A stretch of DNA of 64,000 bases from Pseudonocardia sp. HH130629-09 (lineage in GTDB: Bacteria > Actinomycetota > Actinomycetes > Mycobacteriales > Pseudonocardiaceae), in assembly GCF_001294645.1 (NCBI RefSeq), contig NZ_CP011868.1:2542001-2606000 (forward strand). The letters are read 5' to 3'. Position 1 is the first letter of the stretch; the number at the start of each line of letters is the position of its first letter. Shown in pieces: positions 45,091 through 54,106 of the stretch. The notes below the pieces were generated by a model that saw only the letters and a list, made by a program, of their open reading frames with translations, made no database searches and had not been told where the DNA came from. A program made the translations under genes and the position numbers.

Positions 45091-46298
45091 CAGGCGTTCC
45101 TCCCGTCGGCGGTGGCCTCGTCGTGAGTCGACAGGGCCGCGAGCACGGCGCCGCGCGGGACGACGCCGGTGAGGCGGCCGTCGTCGACCACCGCGAGCGG
45201 GACCGGGTTGCGTCCGACCTGGTGCAGCAGGTCGATGAGCGGCCGGTCCGGTTCGGTGGTGCGGTACTCCTCGACCAGGGCGGACCGGTCGATGCCGGTG
45301 GCGCCCCGTCCCGCGGCGTGGCCGAGCCAGTCGTCGCGGACGACGCCGAGGATGCGGTGGTCGTGGTCGACGACGTAGGCGCCGGTCGCCTCGGCCTTCC
45401 CCAGCCGGACGAGCACGTCGGCGGGACGCTCGTCGAGGGTCACGGTGATGCGGGCCTCGCGGATCACGTCGGCGGCGGTGAGCACCCGGCTGCGGTCGAC
45501 GTCGGAGACGAACTCGGCGACGTAGTCGTCGGCCGGGGACTCCAGGATCTGCGGTCCGGTACCGACCTGGACCAGGCGGCCGTCCTTGAGCAGCAGGATG
45601 CGGTCGCCGAGGAGCATGGCCTCGTTGAGGTCGTGGGTGATGAACACGATCGTCTTCTTGAGGTCGCGTTGCAGGCGGACGAGCAGCTGCTGCATGTCGC
45701 GCCGGATCAGCGGGTCCAACGCGGAGTAGGGCTCGTCCATCAGGAGCACGTCGGTGTCGCTGGCCAGCGCCCGGGCCAGCCCGACGCGCTGCTGCATGCC
45801 GCCCGAGAGCTGACCGGGCAGCGCATCGGCGCGGTCACCGAGCCCGACCTGCTCCAGCGCCCACTCCGCCTTCTCCCGACGGGCGCGGGCGTCGACGCCG
45901 CGGATCTGCAGCCCGTACTCGGCGTTCTGCGCGACGGTGCGGTGCGGCAGCAGCGCGAAGTGCTGGAACACCATCGCGATCCGCTCGTTGCGCAGGGTCC
46001 GCAGGTCGGCGGCGCCGAGGGAGCCGAGGTCGCGGCCGTCGACGGTGATGCTGCCCGAGGTCGGCTCGATGAGCCGGTTCAGCAGCCGGACCAGGGTCGA
46101 TTTGCCCGATCCGGACAGACCCATGATCACGAACAGCTCGCCGTCGGCGATGTCGAAGGACACGTCGTGCACGGCGAGCGTCGCGCCGGTGCGGCGCTGG
46201 ATCTCCGACCGGCCGATACCCTCGCCGGCCAGGCGGACGGCCTCGTCGGCGGCGCGGCCCTCGCCGAAGACCTTGGTCAGGTTCCGTACCTCGATCAT
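45090..46298 (-). CDS. Glycine betaine/proline-type ABC transporter ATPase with CBS domains
   Basis: The ATPase of the osmoprotectant importer, 402 residues. Walker A GLSGSGKST, signature LSGGMQQRVGLARA, Walker B VLLMDEPYSALD and switch His in FITHDLNEA are present. The N-terminal RRTGATLAVHDVSFDI is typical of ProV/OpuAA. The C-terminal 130 residues form two CBS domains, which in OpuA sense ionic strength. It overlaps the binding-protein gene by 4 bp (ATGA) and the permease by one base. Confidence 0.93.
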   Translation of the reverse strand: MIEVRNLTKVFGEGRAADEAVRLAGEGIGRSEIQRRTGATLAVHDVSFDIADGELFVIMGLSGSGKSTLVRLLNRLIEPTSGSITVDGRDLGSLGAADLRTLRNERIAMVFQHFALLPHRTVAQNAEYGLQIRGVDARARREKAEWALEQVGLGDRADALPGQLSGGMQQRVGLARALASDTDVLLMDEPYSALDPLIRRDMQQLLVRLQRDLKKTIVFITHDLNEAMLLGDRILLLKDGRLVQVGTGPQILESPADDYVAEFVSDVDRSRVLTAADVIREARITVTLDERPADVLVRLGKAEATGAYVVDHDHRILGVVRDDWLGHAAGRGATGIDRSALVEEYRTTEPDRPLIDLLHQVGRNPVPLAVVDDGRLTGVVPRGAVLAALSTHDEATADGRNA

Positions 46299-47251
46299 GC
46301 TCCCGCTCCCACCCACTGGCGGACGCGGTCCGGGTGCGCGGCCACGTAGTCCCGCGCCACCGCCTCCACGTCCTCGTTGTCCACGTCGACCCGCTGGAGC
46401 ATCTGCTCGACATCGGCCAGCGGCAGCTCGAACCGGCGCAGCATCGCCGCGAAGCCGGGGCTGGTGCGCGCCAGGTCCGGGCTGGCCGCGGTCCACGCCG
46501 AGTACGCCGGCATGGCGCAGGCGCCGTCGCCGGTGGTGTAGCAGTCCTCCCGGGCCGGGGTCGGCTCGGTCAGCTTGGTCAGCGCGAGCTCCTCGAAGAT
46601 GTAGTGCGGGCGGTACAGGTAGACCAGGATCGGCTGGCGGCGCTCGTAGGCGCGGCGCAGCTCGGCGATCTGCGCGGCCTCGCTGGAGGTCACCTGCTCC
46701 AGGTCCAGCCGGTAGCCGGCGAGGCGCTTCGCGTTGTACTCGGTGGTGAGGAAGCTGGGGTCGGAGTCGACGAGCCGGTTGCCGAGGACGTCGGCGTAGT
46801 CGTTCAGCTGGGTCACGCTGGTCAGCCCGGCCATCGGCCCGCCCGGCTCGACCGCGAAGCTGGGGACGTACCAGCCCTGCTCGGCTCCCTGGTACGTCGG
46901 GTGCACCAGCTCGATCCGGTCCTGCGCCTTCGCGGCCAGCTCGGACTGGTTGGGCATCGCGACCTCGGTGAGGGCGTCGACGTCGCCGCGCTGGGCACCG
47001 GCCCAGGCGGTCGCGGGTCCGACCTGGATGGTCTTGAGCCGGCCGACGCCGAGTTCCGGGTGGGTCGCGACGACCTCACCGAGGATCGCGTTGGACAGCT
47101 TCGCCGCGCTCCACGGGAACTGGGCGAGCCGGACGGTCGGGCCGTCGGTACCGGCGGACGCGCAGCCGGATGCGGCCAGCAGTACCGCGAGCAGGGCGGT
47201 GACCAGGCGGACGGTCATGGTCCGGGGTACGACAACGGGCGGATCGGCCAC
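46295..47251 (-). CDS. Glycine betaine/proline-type ABC substrate-binding lipoprotein
   Basis: A 318-residue binding protein of the OpuAC/ProX family. The signal region RLVTALLAVLLAASGC ends in a lipobox, so it should be lipid-anchored outside the cell. The mature part has PWSAAKLSNAILGEV, GWYVPSFAVE and YRPHYIFEELALTKL, with Trp/Tyr residues typical of quaternary-ammonium binding. The GTG at 47251 has an AGAGGA site upstream; an ATG at 47218 directly before the signal helix is a good alternative. It heads the operon. Confidence 0.88.
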   Translation of the reverse strand: MADPPVVVPRTMTVRLVTALLAVLLAASGCASAGTDGPTVRLAQFPWSAAKLSNAILGEVVATHPELGVGRLKTIQVGPATAWAGAQRGDVDALTEVAMPNQSELAAKAQDRIELVHPTYQGAEQGWYVPSFAVEPGGPMAGLTSVTQLNDYADVLGNRLVDSDPSFLTTEYNAKRLAGYRLDLEQVTSSEAAQIAELRRAYERRQPILVYLYRPHYIFEELALTKLTEPTPAREDCYTTGDGACAMPAYSAWTAASPDLARTSPGFAAMLRRFELPLADVEQMLQRVDVDNEDVEAVARDYVAAHPDRVRQWVGAGA

Positions 47252-47453
47252 GGGGGCACGTCCTCTCGGGGGTCGTCGGCTCTCCGCGTCCCGGTCGGCT
47301 TCAGGACACGCGGGCAGGCGTCAACGACAGGCGGACGACCACATCCGGCACAGGTCGACGTGCAGACGCGACGTCAGCCGGAGGTCGGGAATCACGCAAA
47401 CGAGCCTTCCCGACCGTTCCGGACGGCGCAACAGCGAGCACTACGATCGTGAT

Positions 47454-48218
47454 GTGCCTGCGACGCCGCTGCTCGAGCTGGACGGTCTGCGCCACGAGTA
47501 CTCCGACACCGGCGACCCCGGCGACGGCCGTGCGCCCCTGCTGTTCCTGCACGAGGGGCTCGGCTCGGTCGGGCTGTGGCGGGGGTTCCCCGAGCGGATC
47601 GCGGCGGCGTCCGGGCGCCGGTCGGTCGCGTACTCCCGGCTCGGGCACGGCCGCTCCGACCTGCCCCGCCGCCCGCGGACCACGGCGTTCATGGCGACCG
47701 AGGCGACGACGACCGTCCCGGCCCTGTGCGCGGCTCTCGGCCTGGAGCGTCCGATCCTGGTCGGACACTCCGACGGCGGCACGATCGCGCTGCTCGCGGC
47801 CGCGGCGATGCCGGTGAGCGGGGTGGTCGTGCTCGCCCCGCACGTGCTGACCGAGCCGTTCGCCCTCACCGCCATCCGGGCGGCCCGCACCGCGTTCACC
47901 GAGGGCGACCTGCGCACCCGGATGGCCCGCCACCACGACGACCCCGACACCACGTTCCACGGGTGGAACGACATGTGGCTGGCCGAGGAGTTCACCTCCT
48001 GGGACGTCCGCGACGCGCTGGCCGGGATCACCGCGCCGGTGCTGGGTCTGCAGGGCGACGACGACCCCTACGGCAGCATCGTGCACGTGCGCGCGGTGGA
48101 GGAACGGGCGTCCGGGCCCGTCACGGTGACCGAGCTGCCCTGCGGGCACGCACCCCACCTGGAGCTCCCCGACGAGACCACCGCCGCGATCACAGCGTTC
48201 CTCCACCCCCTCCCCTGA
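47454..48218 (+). CDS. Alpha/beta fold hydrolase
   Basis: A complete 254-residue alpha/beta hydrolase. The oxyanion region is LLFLHEGLGSVGLWRGFP, the nucleophile Ser is in VGHSDGGTIALL, the acid is in LQGDDDPYG and the His is in CGHAPHLELPD. It resembles small-molecule esterases or lactonases; substrate unknown. TACGAT lies 6 bp before the GTG, suggesting a leaderless mRNA. It stands alone, divergent from the osmoprotectant operon. Confidence 0.87.
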   Translation: MPATPLLELDGLRHEYSDTGDPGDGRAPLLFLHEGLGSVGLWRGFPERIAAASGRRSVAYSRLGHGRSDLPRRPRTTAFMATEATTTVPALCAALGLERPILVGHSDGGTIALLAAAAMPVSGVVVLAPHVLTEPFALTAIRAARTAFTEGDLRTRMARHHDDPDTTFHGWNDMWLAEEFTSWDVRDALAGITAPVLGLQGDDDPYGSIVHVRAVEERASGPVTVTELPCGHAPHLELPDETTAAITAFLHPLP

Positions 48219-48298
48219 CCCCCGCGCTCCCGTGCGGATCTCGCGGTGCGCGCGCGACGCGGCGCGCGCGGGGGCCGGTTCCGCGCGCGGACGCGTGA

Positions 48299-48733
48299 TC
48301 ACGGGGGCGGGGTGGCGGTCCAGGCGGTCCAGCGGGTCGGGGTCAGGGCGACGACCGGGCCCTCAGGGGGACGGGCGGCGTAGGGGGCGTACCGGTCGGC
48401 CAGTGCCGCGACGGCGCGGGAGTGCAGGTCGCCGTCGTCGTGGATCGCGGCGGTGGCGTCGAGACGGACCCACCACAGCCGGGTCCAGTCCTCGTCGTAG
48501 TGGTCGGCCAGCAACGCCACCCGCGGGTCGGCCTCGATGTCGCGCAGCCGCGCGAGCCTGCGGTGCCGCTTGGGCTTGACGTCGTCGACGGCCGACACCA
48601 CCAGTCCGTCGGCCAGGGCGAAGGTGATCGGCACCAGGCGCGGGGTGCCGTCGGTCGCACGGATCGTCGCGAGCCGCGCCACCCGCGCGCCGGTCAGCAG
48701 CGCGCGGGCGGCGGTCTCGTCGGGGGAGGGCAC
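48299..48733 (-). CDS. PPOX-class F420-dependent oxidoreductase-like protein
   Basis: A 144-residue split-barrel protein of the pyridoxamine-phosphate-oxidase-like family, several actinobacterial members of which use F420. Visible patterns: ARVARLATIRATDGTPRLVPITFALADG, VDDVKPKRHRRLARLRDIEADPRVALLADHY and WTRLWWVRLDATAAI. The family resemblance is good; the cofactor is inferred. It follows the SMP-30 gene by 5 bp on the same strand. Confidence 0.83.
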   Translation of the reverse strand: MPSPDETAARALLTGARVARLATIRATDGTPRLVPITFALADGLVVSAVDDVKPKRHRRLARLRDIEADPRVALLADHYDEDWTRLWWVRLDATAAIHDDGDLHSRAVAALADRYAPYAARPPEGPVVALTPTRWTAWTATPPP

Positions 48734-48738
48734 AGCGG

Positions 48739-49623
48739 TCAGGCCGCGGGGACGGCCACACGCACGGCGAGCAGCTGCGCCAGGCGTGTGTCGCGGCGCT
48801 CGTGCTCGGCGAACCCGGGGGCCGTGCAGAGGAACAGGGTGCGGCCGTCGTCGCCACCGAGGGCGCAGGCGTACGTGCCGACCTGCCCGGTGGACACCTC
48901 GCCGTCGACGAGACCGCCGGGCCGGACCCGGATCGCGCGGTTGCCGACGGCGTCGGCGACCCAGATCGCCCCCTCGGCGTCGGGGACGGAGATCCCGTCC
49001 GGGGCGACGGTCAGCTCGGCGATGGCGTCGGACGGGTCCTCCGCGGCCGACGGCGGGCCGAACAGGGCCCAGTCCCGGCGCGGGCCGAGCGTGCCGTCGT
49101 CGCCGATCGCGAAGGCGGACAGCCGGTTGCCGAAGGTCTCGGCGACGACGAGGTCCCCGCCGGTCAGTGCGGGCCCGTTCGCGAAGTGCAACGGCTCGCT
49201 CGCGACCGACACGGTGCCGTCGGGCGCCACGCGCAGCAGCGGGGCCGCGGCGCGCGGGGCACCGTTCATCAGGTCGAAGCCGAAAGTGCCCACCCAGAGC
49301 CCGCCGCCGTCGTCGACGATCATGTCGTTGAGCAGGTGCTCGGTGTGGCCGGACAGGTCGGCGTGGGTGACCAGGGTGCCGTCGGACTCGCGGCGCAGGA
49401 TCCGCCGGTCGCGCATGGACACCACGGCCAGCCGTCCGTCGGGCAGCCAGCCCAGCCCCGACGGCTGCTGCGGCACCTCGGCCTCGGTGCGCAGGTCCGA
49501 CCCGTCGGCGCGGGCCGAGAGCACCCGGTGGGTGTAGAAGTCGCTGAGCCAGATCCTCCCGTCGTGCCAGCGTGGGCCCTCGAGGAACGACATGTCCGAC
49601 AGCACCGTCGACAGCTCCGCCAT
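48739..49623 (-). CDS. SMP-30/gluconolactonase family protein
   Basis: A 294-residue six-bladed beta-propeller lactonase. Family motifs: LSFLEGPRWHDGRIWLSDFYTHRVL with the metal-binding Glu, HLLNDMIVDDGGGLWVGTFGFD with Asn-Asp, and TVAPDGISVPDAEGAIWVADAVGNRAIRV near the third metal ligand. It likely hydrolyses a sugar or related lactone. It is 5 bp upstream of the F420-type gene and divergent from pirin. Confidence 0.9.
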   Translation of the reverse strand: MAELSTVLSDMSFLEGPRWHDGRIWLSDFYTHRVLSARADGSDLRTEAEVPQQPSGLGWLPDGRLAVVSMRDRRILRRESDGTLVTHADLSGHTEHLLNDMIVDDGGGLWVGTFGFDLMNGAPRAAAPLLRVAPDGTVSVASEPLHFANGPALTGGDLVVAETFGNRLSAFAIGDDGTLGPRRDWALFGPPSAAEDPSDAIAELTVAPDGISVPDAEGAIWVADAVGNRAIRVRPGGLVDGEVSTGQVGTYACALGGDDGRTLFLCTAPGFAEHERRDTRLAQLLAVRVAVPAA

Positions 49624-49704
49624 GGTGATCAGTCTGGCCCGCCGGGAATCGGGACGCCAGCGCAGTCGTTGACCGTGCAACAACCACCGACCGTGGAGGT
49701 CCCG

Positions 49705-50691
49705 ATGCCCGCCGTCTCCGTCGCCGACGTCAGCGCCCTGCCCCGCGTGCCCGTTCCGGGCCCGACCGACCTGAACCGGGGCGTCCGCAGCGTCACCACC
49801 GCCCCGCGCGGCTACGAGGGCGAGGGCTTCCCGGTCCGCCGCGCCTTCCAGGGTGTGGACCTGCGCGACCTCGACCCGTTCCTGCACATGGACCAGATGG
49901 GCGAGGTCGAGTACGCCCCGGGCGAGCCGAAGGGCACTTCCTGGCACCCGCACCGCGGGTTCGAGACCGTCACCTACATCATCGACGGGACCTTTGAGCA
50001 CGGTGACAGCCACGGCGGCGGCGGGACGATCACCGACGGCGACACCCAGTGGATGACCGCGGGCTCGGGCCTGCTGCACATCGAGCGCCCGCCGGAGTCG
50101 CTGGTGCGCAGCGGCGGCCTGTTCCACGGCCTGCAGCTGTGGGTGAACCTGCCGCGCGCGGACAAGTGGCTGCCGCCGAAGTACCAGGACCTGCGCGGCG
50201 GCGAGTCCGCGCTGGTCACCACGCCCGACGGCGGCGCACTGCTGCGGGTGATCGCCGGCGACGTCGCCGGCGTGTCCGGGCCGGGCTCGACGCACACCCC
50301 GATGGCGATGGTGCACGCCACCCTCTCCCCCGGCGCGCAGCTGCGGCTGCCCTGGCCGTGGCCGTACAACGCGCTGGTCTACGTGCTGTCCGGGGCGGGC
50401 ACGGTCGGTGCCGACCGGCGCCCGGTCCGGACCGGTCAGCTCGCGGTCTTCGGGCCCGGGGACCTGGTCACCGTCGAGGGCGACACCGCGCAGGAGGCCC
50501 GCCACCCGTCGCTGGACGTCGTGGTGCTGGGCGGGCAGCCGATCCGTGAGCCCGTCGCCTGGGCAGGGCCGTTCGTGATGAACACCCGCGAGGAGGTCCA
50601 GCAGGCGTTCGAGGACTACCAGAGCGGCCGTCTCGGCGTGGTGCCGTCGGACTACGTGCCGCACGGGTCGCTCCCCGGCTCGTTCAACTGA
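49705..50691 (+). CDS. Pirin family protein
   Basis: A 328-residue bicupin. The N-terminal pirin cupin carries the metal-site text DPFLHMDQMGEVEYAPGEPKG, WHPHRGFETVTYIIDG and HGDS, with three His and a Glu expected for iron; MTAGSGLLHIE follows. The C-terminal pirin domain has LSPGAQLRLPWPWPYNALVYVLSG and a closing segment GPFVMNTREEVQQAFEDYQSG. Bacterial pirins have been reported as quercetinases or regulators; function here is open. The ATG follows GTGGAGGT. Confidence 0.93.
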   Translation: MPAVSVADVSALPRVPVPGPTDLNRGVRSVTTAPRGYEGEGFPVRRAFQGVDLRDLDPFLHMDQMGEVEYAPGEPKGTSWHPHRGFETVTYIIDGTFEHGDSHGGGGTITDGDTQWMTAGSGLLHIERPPESLVRSGGLFHGLQLWVNLPRADKWLPPKYQDLRGGESALVTTPDGGALLRVIAGDVAGVSGPGSTHTPMAMVHATLSPGAQLRLPWPWPYNALVYVLSGAGTVGADRRPVRTGQLAVFGPGDLVTVEGDTAQEARHPSLDVVVLGGQPIREPVAWAGPFVMNTREEVQQAFEDYQSGRLGVVPSDYVPHGSLPGSFN

Positions 50692-50695
50692 TGGA

Positions 50696-50746
50696 TTGAA
50701 TACGAGCCCTCCCCGCGCTACGGTCTGTTCAACCTCGAGGTTGAAC
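50696..50746 (+). promoter_or_regulatory. Promoter with ArsR palindromic operator
   Basis: TTGAAT (50696-50701), a 17-bp spacer and TACGGT (50719-50724) form a promoter. Two bases later a perfect 20-bp palindrome GTTCAACCTCGAGGTTGAAC (50727-50746) covers the expected transcription start. It is the likely site of autorepression by the ArsR protein encoded just downstream. Confidence 0.75.
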
Positions 50747-50757
50747 GAGGAGGAGAC

Positions 50758-51102
50758 GTGGAGGACCGGCTGAACCGGGTCTTCGCCGCGCTGGCGGACC
50801 CGATCCGGCGCGACATGGTGGCCCGGCTGGCGACGGCCGACGCGACCGTGAACGAGCTGGCCGCGCCCTACGACGTCACCGTGCAGGCCGTCTCCAAGCA
50901 CGTCCGGGTGCTGGAGGACGCCGGGCTGGTCCGGCGCAGCCGGCAGGCCCAGCGCCGTCCGGTGCACCTGGAGGCGGAGGTCTTCGACCTGATGACGGCC
51001 TGGATCGAGCGGTACCGGCGGCAGGTGGAAGAGCGCTACGCGCGCCTCGACGCCCTGCTCGCCGAGGAGACCGCGCCCACCGAGCACGAGGAGACGGCAT
51101 GA
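50758..51102 (+). CDS. ArsR family transcriptional regulator
   Basis: A 114-residue winged-helix repressor: RVFAALADPIRRDMVARLATADATVNELAAPYDVTVQAVSKHVRVLEDAGLVRRSR, with no metal-binding Cys pair in the recognition helix, matching the SdpR-like type that accompanies AHSA1 proteins. The GTG follows GAGGAGGAGA. Its stop overlaps the AHSA1 start by 4 bp. A 20-bp palindrome sits in its promoter. Confidence 0.93.
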   Translation: MEDRLNRVFAALADPIRRDMVARLATADATVNELAAPYDVTVQAVSKHVRVLEDAGLVRRSRQAQRRPVHLEAEVFDLMTAWIERYRRQVEERYARLDALLAEETAPTEHEETA

Positions 51103-51584
51103 GCACCACCGGCACCCGCGGCACCGCCATCGACACCGTCGAGGACCTGCCCGCCATCCGCGTCACGCGGGAGTTCGACGCACCGCCCGAGCGGGTCTTC
51201 CGCGCCCACGTCGAGGTGGACGAGGTGCGACGCTGGCTCGGCCCGCGCAGGCTGCGGATGACCGTGGACCGCTGGGACGCGGTGACCGGCGGCGGCTACC
51301 GCTACACCCACGCCGACGACGACGGGGAGTACCGCTTCTTCGGCTCGTTCCACGAGGTCCGGGCCCCGGAGCGGATCGTGCAGACCTTCACCTTCGAGGG
51401 CTTCGGCGACAGCGTCTGTCTGGAGACGATGACACTGACCCCGCTGCCCGGTGACCGGACCCGGCTGGTCGCGGAGTCGCTGTTCGACTCCTGGGCGGCC
51501 CGGGACGCGATGCTGGCCTCGGGCATGGAGGTCGGGGTGAACGAGGGCTACGAGCGACTCGACGAGCTGCTGGCCTCGCGGTAG
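51099..51584 (+). CDS. AHSA1/SRPBCC family protein
   Basis: A 161-residue START-like ligand-binding protein: ITREFDAPPERVFRAHVEVDEVRRWLGPR at the N-terminus, GGGYRYTHADDDGEYRFFGSFHEVRAPERIVQTFTFEG in the middle and a long C-terminal helix. Such genes often sit after an ArsR gene, as here, and may supply or sequester its ligand; the ligand is unknown. The last 37 bp overlap the 3' end of the convergent AraC gene. Confidence 0.9.
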   Translation: MSTTGTRGTAIDTVEDLPAIRVTREFDAPPERVFRAHVEVDEVRRWLGPRRLRMTVDRWDAVTGGGYRYTHADDDGEYRFFGSFHEVRAPERIVQTFTFEGFGDSVCLETMTLTPLPGDRTRLVAESLFDSWAARDAMLASGMEVGVNEGYERLDELLASR

Positions 51585-52363
51585 GCCGCCGGGGTCAGCC
51601 CGGTCGCGCGCTTGAACACCTGCCCGAAGTGCGACGGACCGCGGAACCCCCACCGCGACCCGATCGCCGCGGCGGGCACGTCGGCCAGCGCGGGGTCGGC
51701 CAGGTCGCGCCGGCACATCTCGACCCGCCGCGCACGGATCCAGGCCGCGGCGCTCGTCCCGGTCCCGGCGAACAGGTTGTGCAGGTGGCGGGCCGAGACG
51801 AAGTGCGCGGCGGCGATCCCGGCGAGGGCGAGGTCCGGGTCGCCGAGGTTCGCCTCGATGTGGGCGTTGATCCGGTCCAGCAGGTCGCAGTGCGGGGCGG
51901 GTTCGACCCCGGCCACGCTCCGCAGCAGCACCCCGACCAGGTCCACCGCGTGCCGCACCGCGACGGCGGCGTGCGGACCCATGGCGAGCCGGTGGGTGTC
52001 GAGGTGGCACAGGGTGTCGCACACGTAGCCGGCCAGGCCGGGACCCGCCTCGAACGCCGTGCCCGCCACCCCGGGGAGCGGCTCACCGCGGGGCTCGACG
52101 CGGTCGCGGGGGAACCGCACGCACAGCGCGCGGAACGCCCCGTCCGCGGTGGGCGTGCCCGGACGGGCCGGGTCCAGCAGCGCCCACCGCCCGGGGACCA
52201 GCGGCTCGCCGTCGCCGAGCAGGGCACTGCCCGCGAGTGCCACGACCAGGACGAGACGGTCGTCGCCGGGGGCGGGCAGGTCGCCGGTGACGGTGGCGAA
52301 CTCGACGCCGTCCGGTCCGGGAGCTGAGCCGGAGTGGGTGGGACGGTCGGCGACGGTCGTCAT
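51548..52363 (-). CDS. AraC family transcriptional regulator
   Basis: A 271-residue regulator. The N-terminal part (about 1-160) is a cupin-like sensing domain; the C-terminal HTH is RINAHIEANLGDPDLALAGIAAAHFVSARHLHNLF and SRWGFRGPSHFGQVFKRATGLTPAAYR, the latter close to the AraC family signature. It is divergent from the dioxygenase-esterase pair with a 147-bp gap, so it is a candidate regulator of that pair. The ATG at 52363 is chosen over an upstream in-frame start because MTTVADRP fits the family. The final 37 bp overlap the AHSA1 gene. Confidence 0.88.
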   Translation of the reverse strand: MTTVADRPTHSGSAPGPDGVEFATVTGDLPAPGDDRLVLVVALAGSALLGDGEPLVPGRWALLDPARPGTPTADGAFRALCVRFPRDRVEPRGEPLPGVAGTAFEAGPGLAGYVCDTLCHLDTHRLAMGPHAAVAVRHAVDLVGVLLRSVAGVEPAPHCDLLDRINAHIEANLGDPDLALAGIAAAHFVSARHLHNLFAGTGTSAAAWIRARRVEMCRRDLADPALADVPAAAIGSRWGFRGPSHFGQVFKRATGLTPAAYREASSSSSRS

Positions 52364-52510
52364 CGGCGGCTCCTGGTCGTGCTGGTGGCCGCCCACAGCC
52401 TAGTCACGCAGCAGCCGCCCGGCGGGCCGCGGCGGGCGTGCATTCCGACGACAGCGGTCTGCGCCCGTCGGCGATGTGCCGCGGCCGCGGCGTTCCTAGC
52501 GTCTCCGAAC

Positions 52511-53464
52511 GTGGCTCATGTCGAAGGCTCCCACCATGTGACCCTGTCCGTCGCCGGCGCCCAGGAGGACGTCGACTTCCACACGAAGATCCTCGGCATG
52601 CGCTTCATCAAGCGCACCGTGCTGTTCGACGGCTCGCTGCCGATCTACCACCTCTACTACTCCAACGCCGACGGCGACCCGTCCAGCGTCGTCACCACGT
52701 TCCCGTGGGCGCAGGCTGGCCAGTTCGGCACCCGCGGCACCAACCAGGCCCGCGAGGTGCTGCTGTCGGTGCCGGAGGCCTCCCTGGACTTCTGGGCGCA
52801 ACGGCTGCGCTCCCACGACGTCGAGGTCGCCGACGTCGAGCGGTTCGACCAGCGGCGGCTCGCGTTCGCCCACCCGTCGGGCATCGAGTACCAGTTCGTC
52901 GCGAACGCCGCCGACCCGCGCCGCGGCTACGAGGGCAACGGGGTCTCGGCCGAGCACGCGATCCACGGCATCCACGGCGTCGGGGTGCACATGACCACCC
53001 CGGACCGGATGGTCGAGTTCGCCGACACCTCGTTCTTCGCCCAGGGCGCCCCCGCCGAGGACGGCGACGTGGTCGGGCTGCGGATCGGCGACGCGAAGGT
53101 CGGCAACCACCTGGAGATCACCGTCAACCGCCGCGACGACCAGGGCACCTGGCGCTACGGCGCGGGCACCTACCACCACTTCGCCTGGAACGTGTCCGAC
53201 CTGGCGAACCAGGACGCGGTGAAGTTCGACATCGAGGGCGCCGGCTACACCGACATCTCCGAGCTCAAGGACCGCAAGTACTTCAAGAGCGTCTACGTCC
53301 GCACGCCGAGCGGGGCGCTGTTCGAGCTGGCCGTCACCCACGAGGAGGGCGGCTGGACCTGCGACGAGTCGCCGCACGAGCTCGGCACCCGGTTCCAGCT
53401 GCCCGAGCAGTTCGAGGACCGGCGCGAGGAGATCTTCGCCAAGCTGGAACCGATCGAGGGCTGA
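52511..53464 (+). CDS. Ring-cleaving dioxygenase, MhqO-like (two VOC modules)
   Basis: A 317-residue extradiol-type dioxygenase with two VOC modules. The first has SHHVTLSVAGAQEDVDFHTKILGMRFIKRTV with a metal His, the second AIHGIHGVGVHMTTPDRMVEF and the closing GTYHHFAWNVSDL and SGALFELAVTHEEGGW, giving His and Glu iron ligands. It resembles MhqO/PcpA enzymes that open hydroquinone-type rings. The next gene is a MhqD-like carboxylesterase overlapping by one base, the same pairing as in the Bacillus mhq operon for quinone detoxification. TAGCGT lies 8 bp before the GTG, so it is probably leaderless. Confidence 0.87.
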   Translation: MAHVEGSHHVTLSVAGAQEDVDFHTKILGMRFIKRTVLFDGSLPIYHLYYSNADGDPSSVVTTFPWAQAGQFGTRGTNQAREVLLSVPEASLDFWAQRLRSHDVEVADVERFDQRRLAFAHPSGIEYQFVANAADPRRGYEGNGVSAEHAIHGIHGVGVHMTTPDRMVEFADTSFFAQGAPAEDGDVVGLRIGDAKVGNHLEITVNRRDDQGTWRYGAGTYHHFAWNVSDLANQDAVKFDIEGAGYTDISELKDRKYFKSVYVRTPSGALFELAVTHEEGGWTCDESPHELGTRFQLPEQFEDRREEIFAKLEPIEG

Positions 53465-54106
53465 TGACCACCTGGGGGGACCCGGACGCGCCGCTGGTCG
53501 TGCTCGCCCTGCACGGGCGGGGCCGCGACCCCGACGACATGCGGGCCACCGCGGCCCGGCTCGGGGACGTGCCCGCCCGGTTCGTCGCGCCGGCGGCACC
53601 GGCACGACAGTGCTGCCTGCGGGGCGGCAGCTGGTACCCGAAGCCGTTCCTGGAGCCGTTCGACGAGAACCGGGACGCGCTGCTGCGCGCGCTCGACGTC
53701 GTCGACGACCGGCTGGCCCGGCTGGCGGACGCCGGTGTCGGCCGGGACCGGGTCGTGCTGTGGGGGTTCTCCCAGGGCGCCTGCTTGGCCGCGCACCACC
53801 TGCTGGTGCGCGACCCGCGCCCGTGCGCTCGGCTGGTGCTGTTCACCGGCGGCTTCGTCGGACCAGACCCGGTCCCGGCGCCGCCGGGCGGCTCGCTGGC
53901 CCCGACGCCCGCGGTGCTGCGGTCGATCTCGCGCGCCCCGTGGGTACCGGCGCACCGGGTGGAGGAGACGGCGTCGCTGCTGGTCGCCGGGGGTGCGCGG
54001 GTGGACCTGCGGATCGACGACGGCGACGAGCACGTGATCACCGACGAGGCGTGCGCGGCAGCAGCGGGACTCCCGCACGCGGCCGCTGTCGGGGGGTCGC
54101 CTCTAG
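53464..54106 (+). CDS. MhqD-like phospholipase/carboxylesterase, frame open at its 3' end
   Basis: An alpha/beta hydrolase of the phospholipase/carboxylesterase group: LVVLALHGRGRDPDDMR, WYPKPFLEPFDENRD, nucleophile Ser in LWGFSQGACLA, and His in DDGDEHVITDEA. The usual catalytic Asp position reads Ala (RAPWVP where DPxVP is expected), so activity is uncertain. The frame has no stop at the expected end and runs on to 55005 inside the next gene. A GGGGGG run at about 54091-54096 precedes; one G less would give a stop at 54104-54106, which I use as the end. It starts at TGATG over the dioxygenase stop. Confidence 0.7.
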
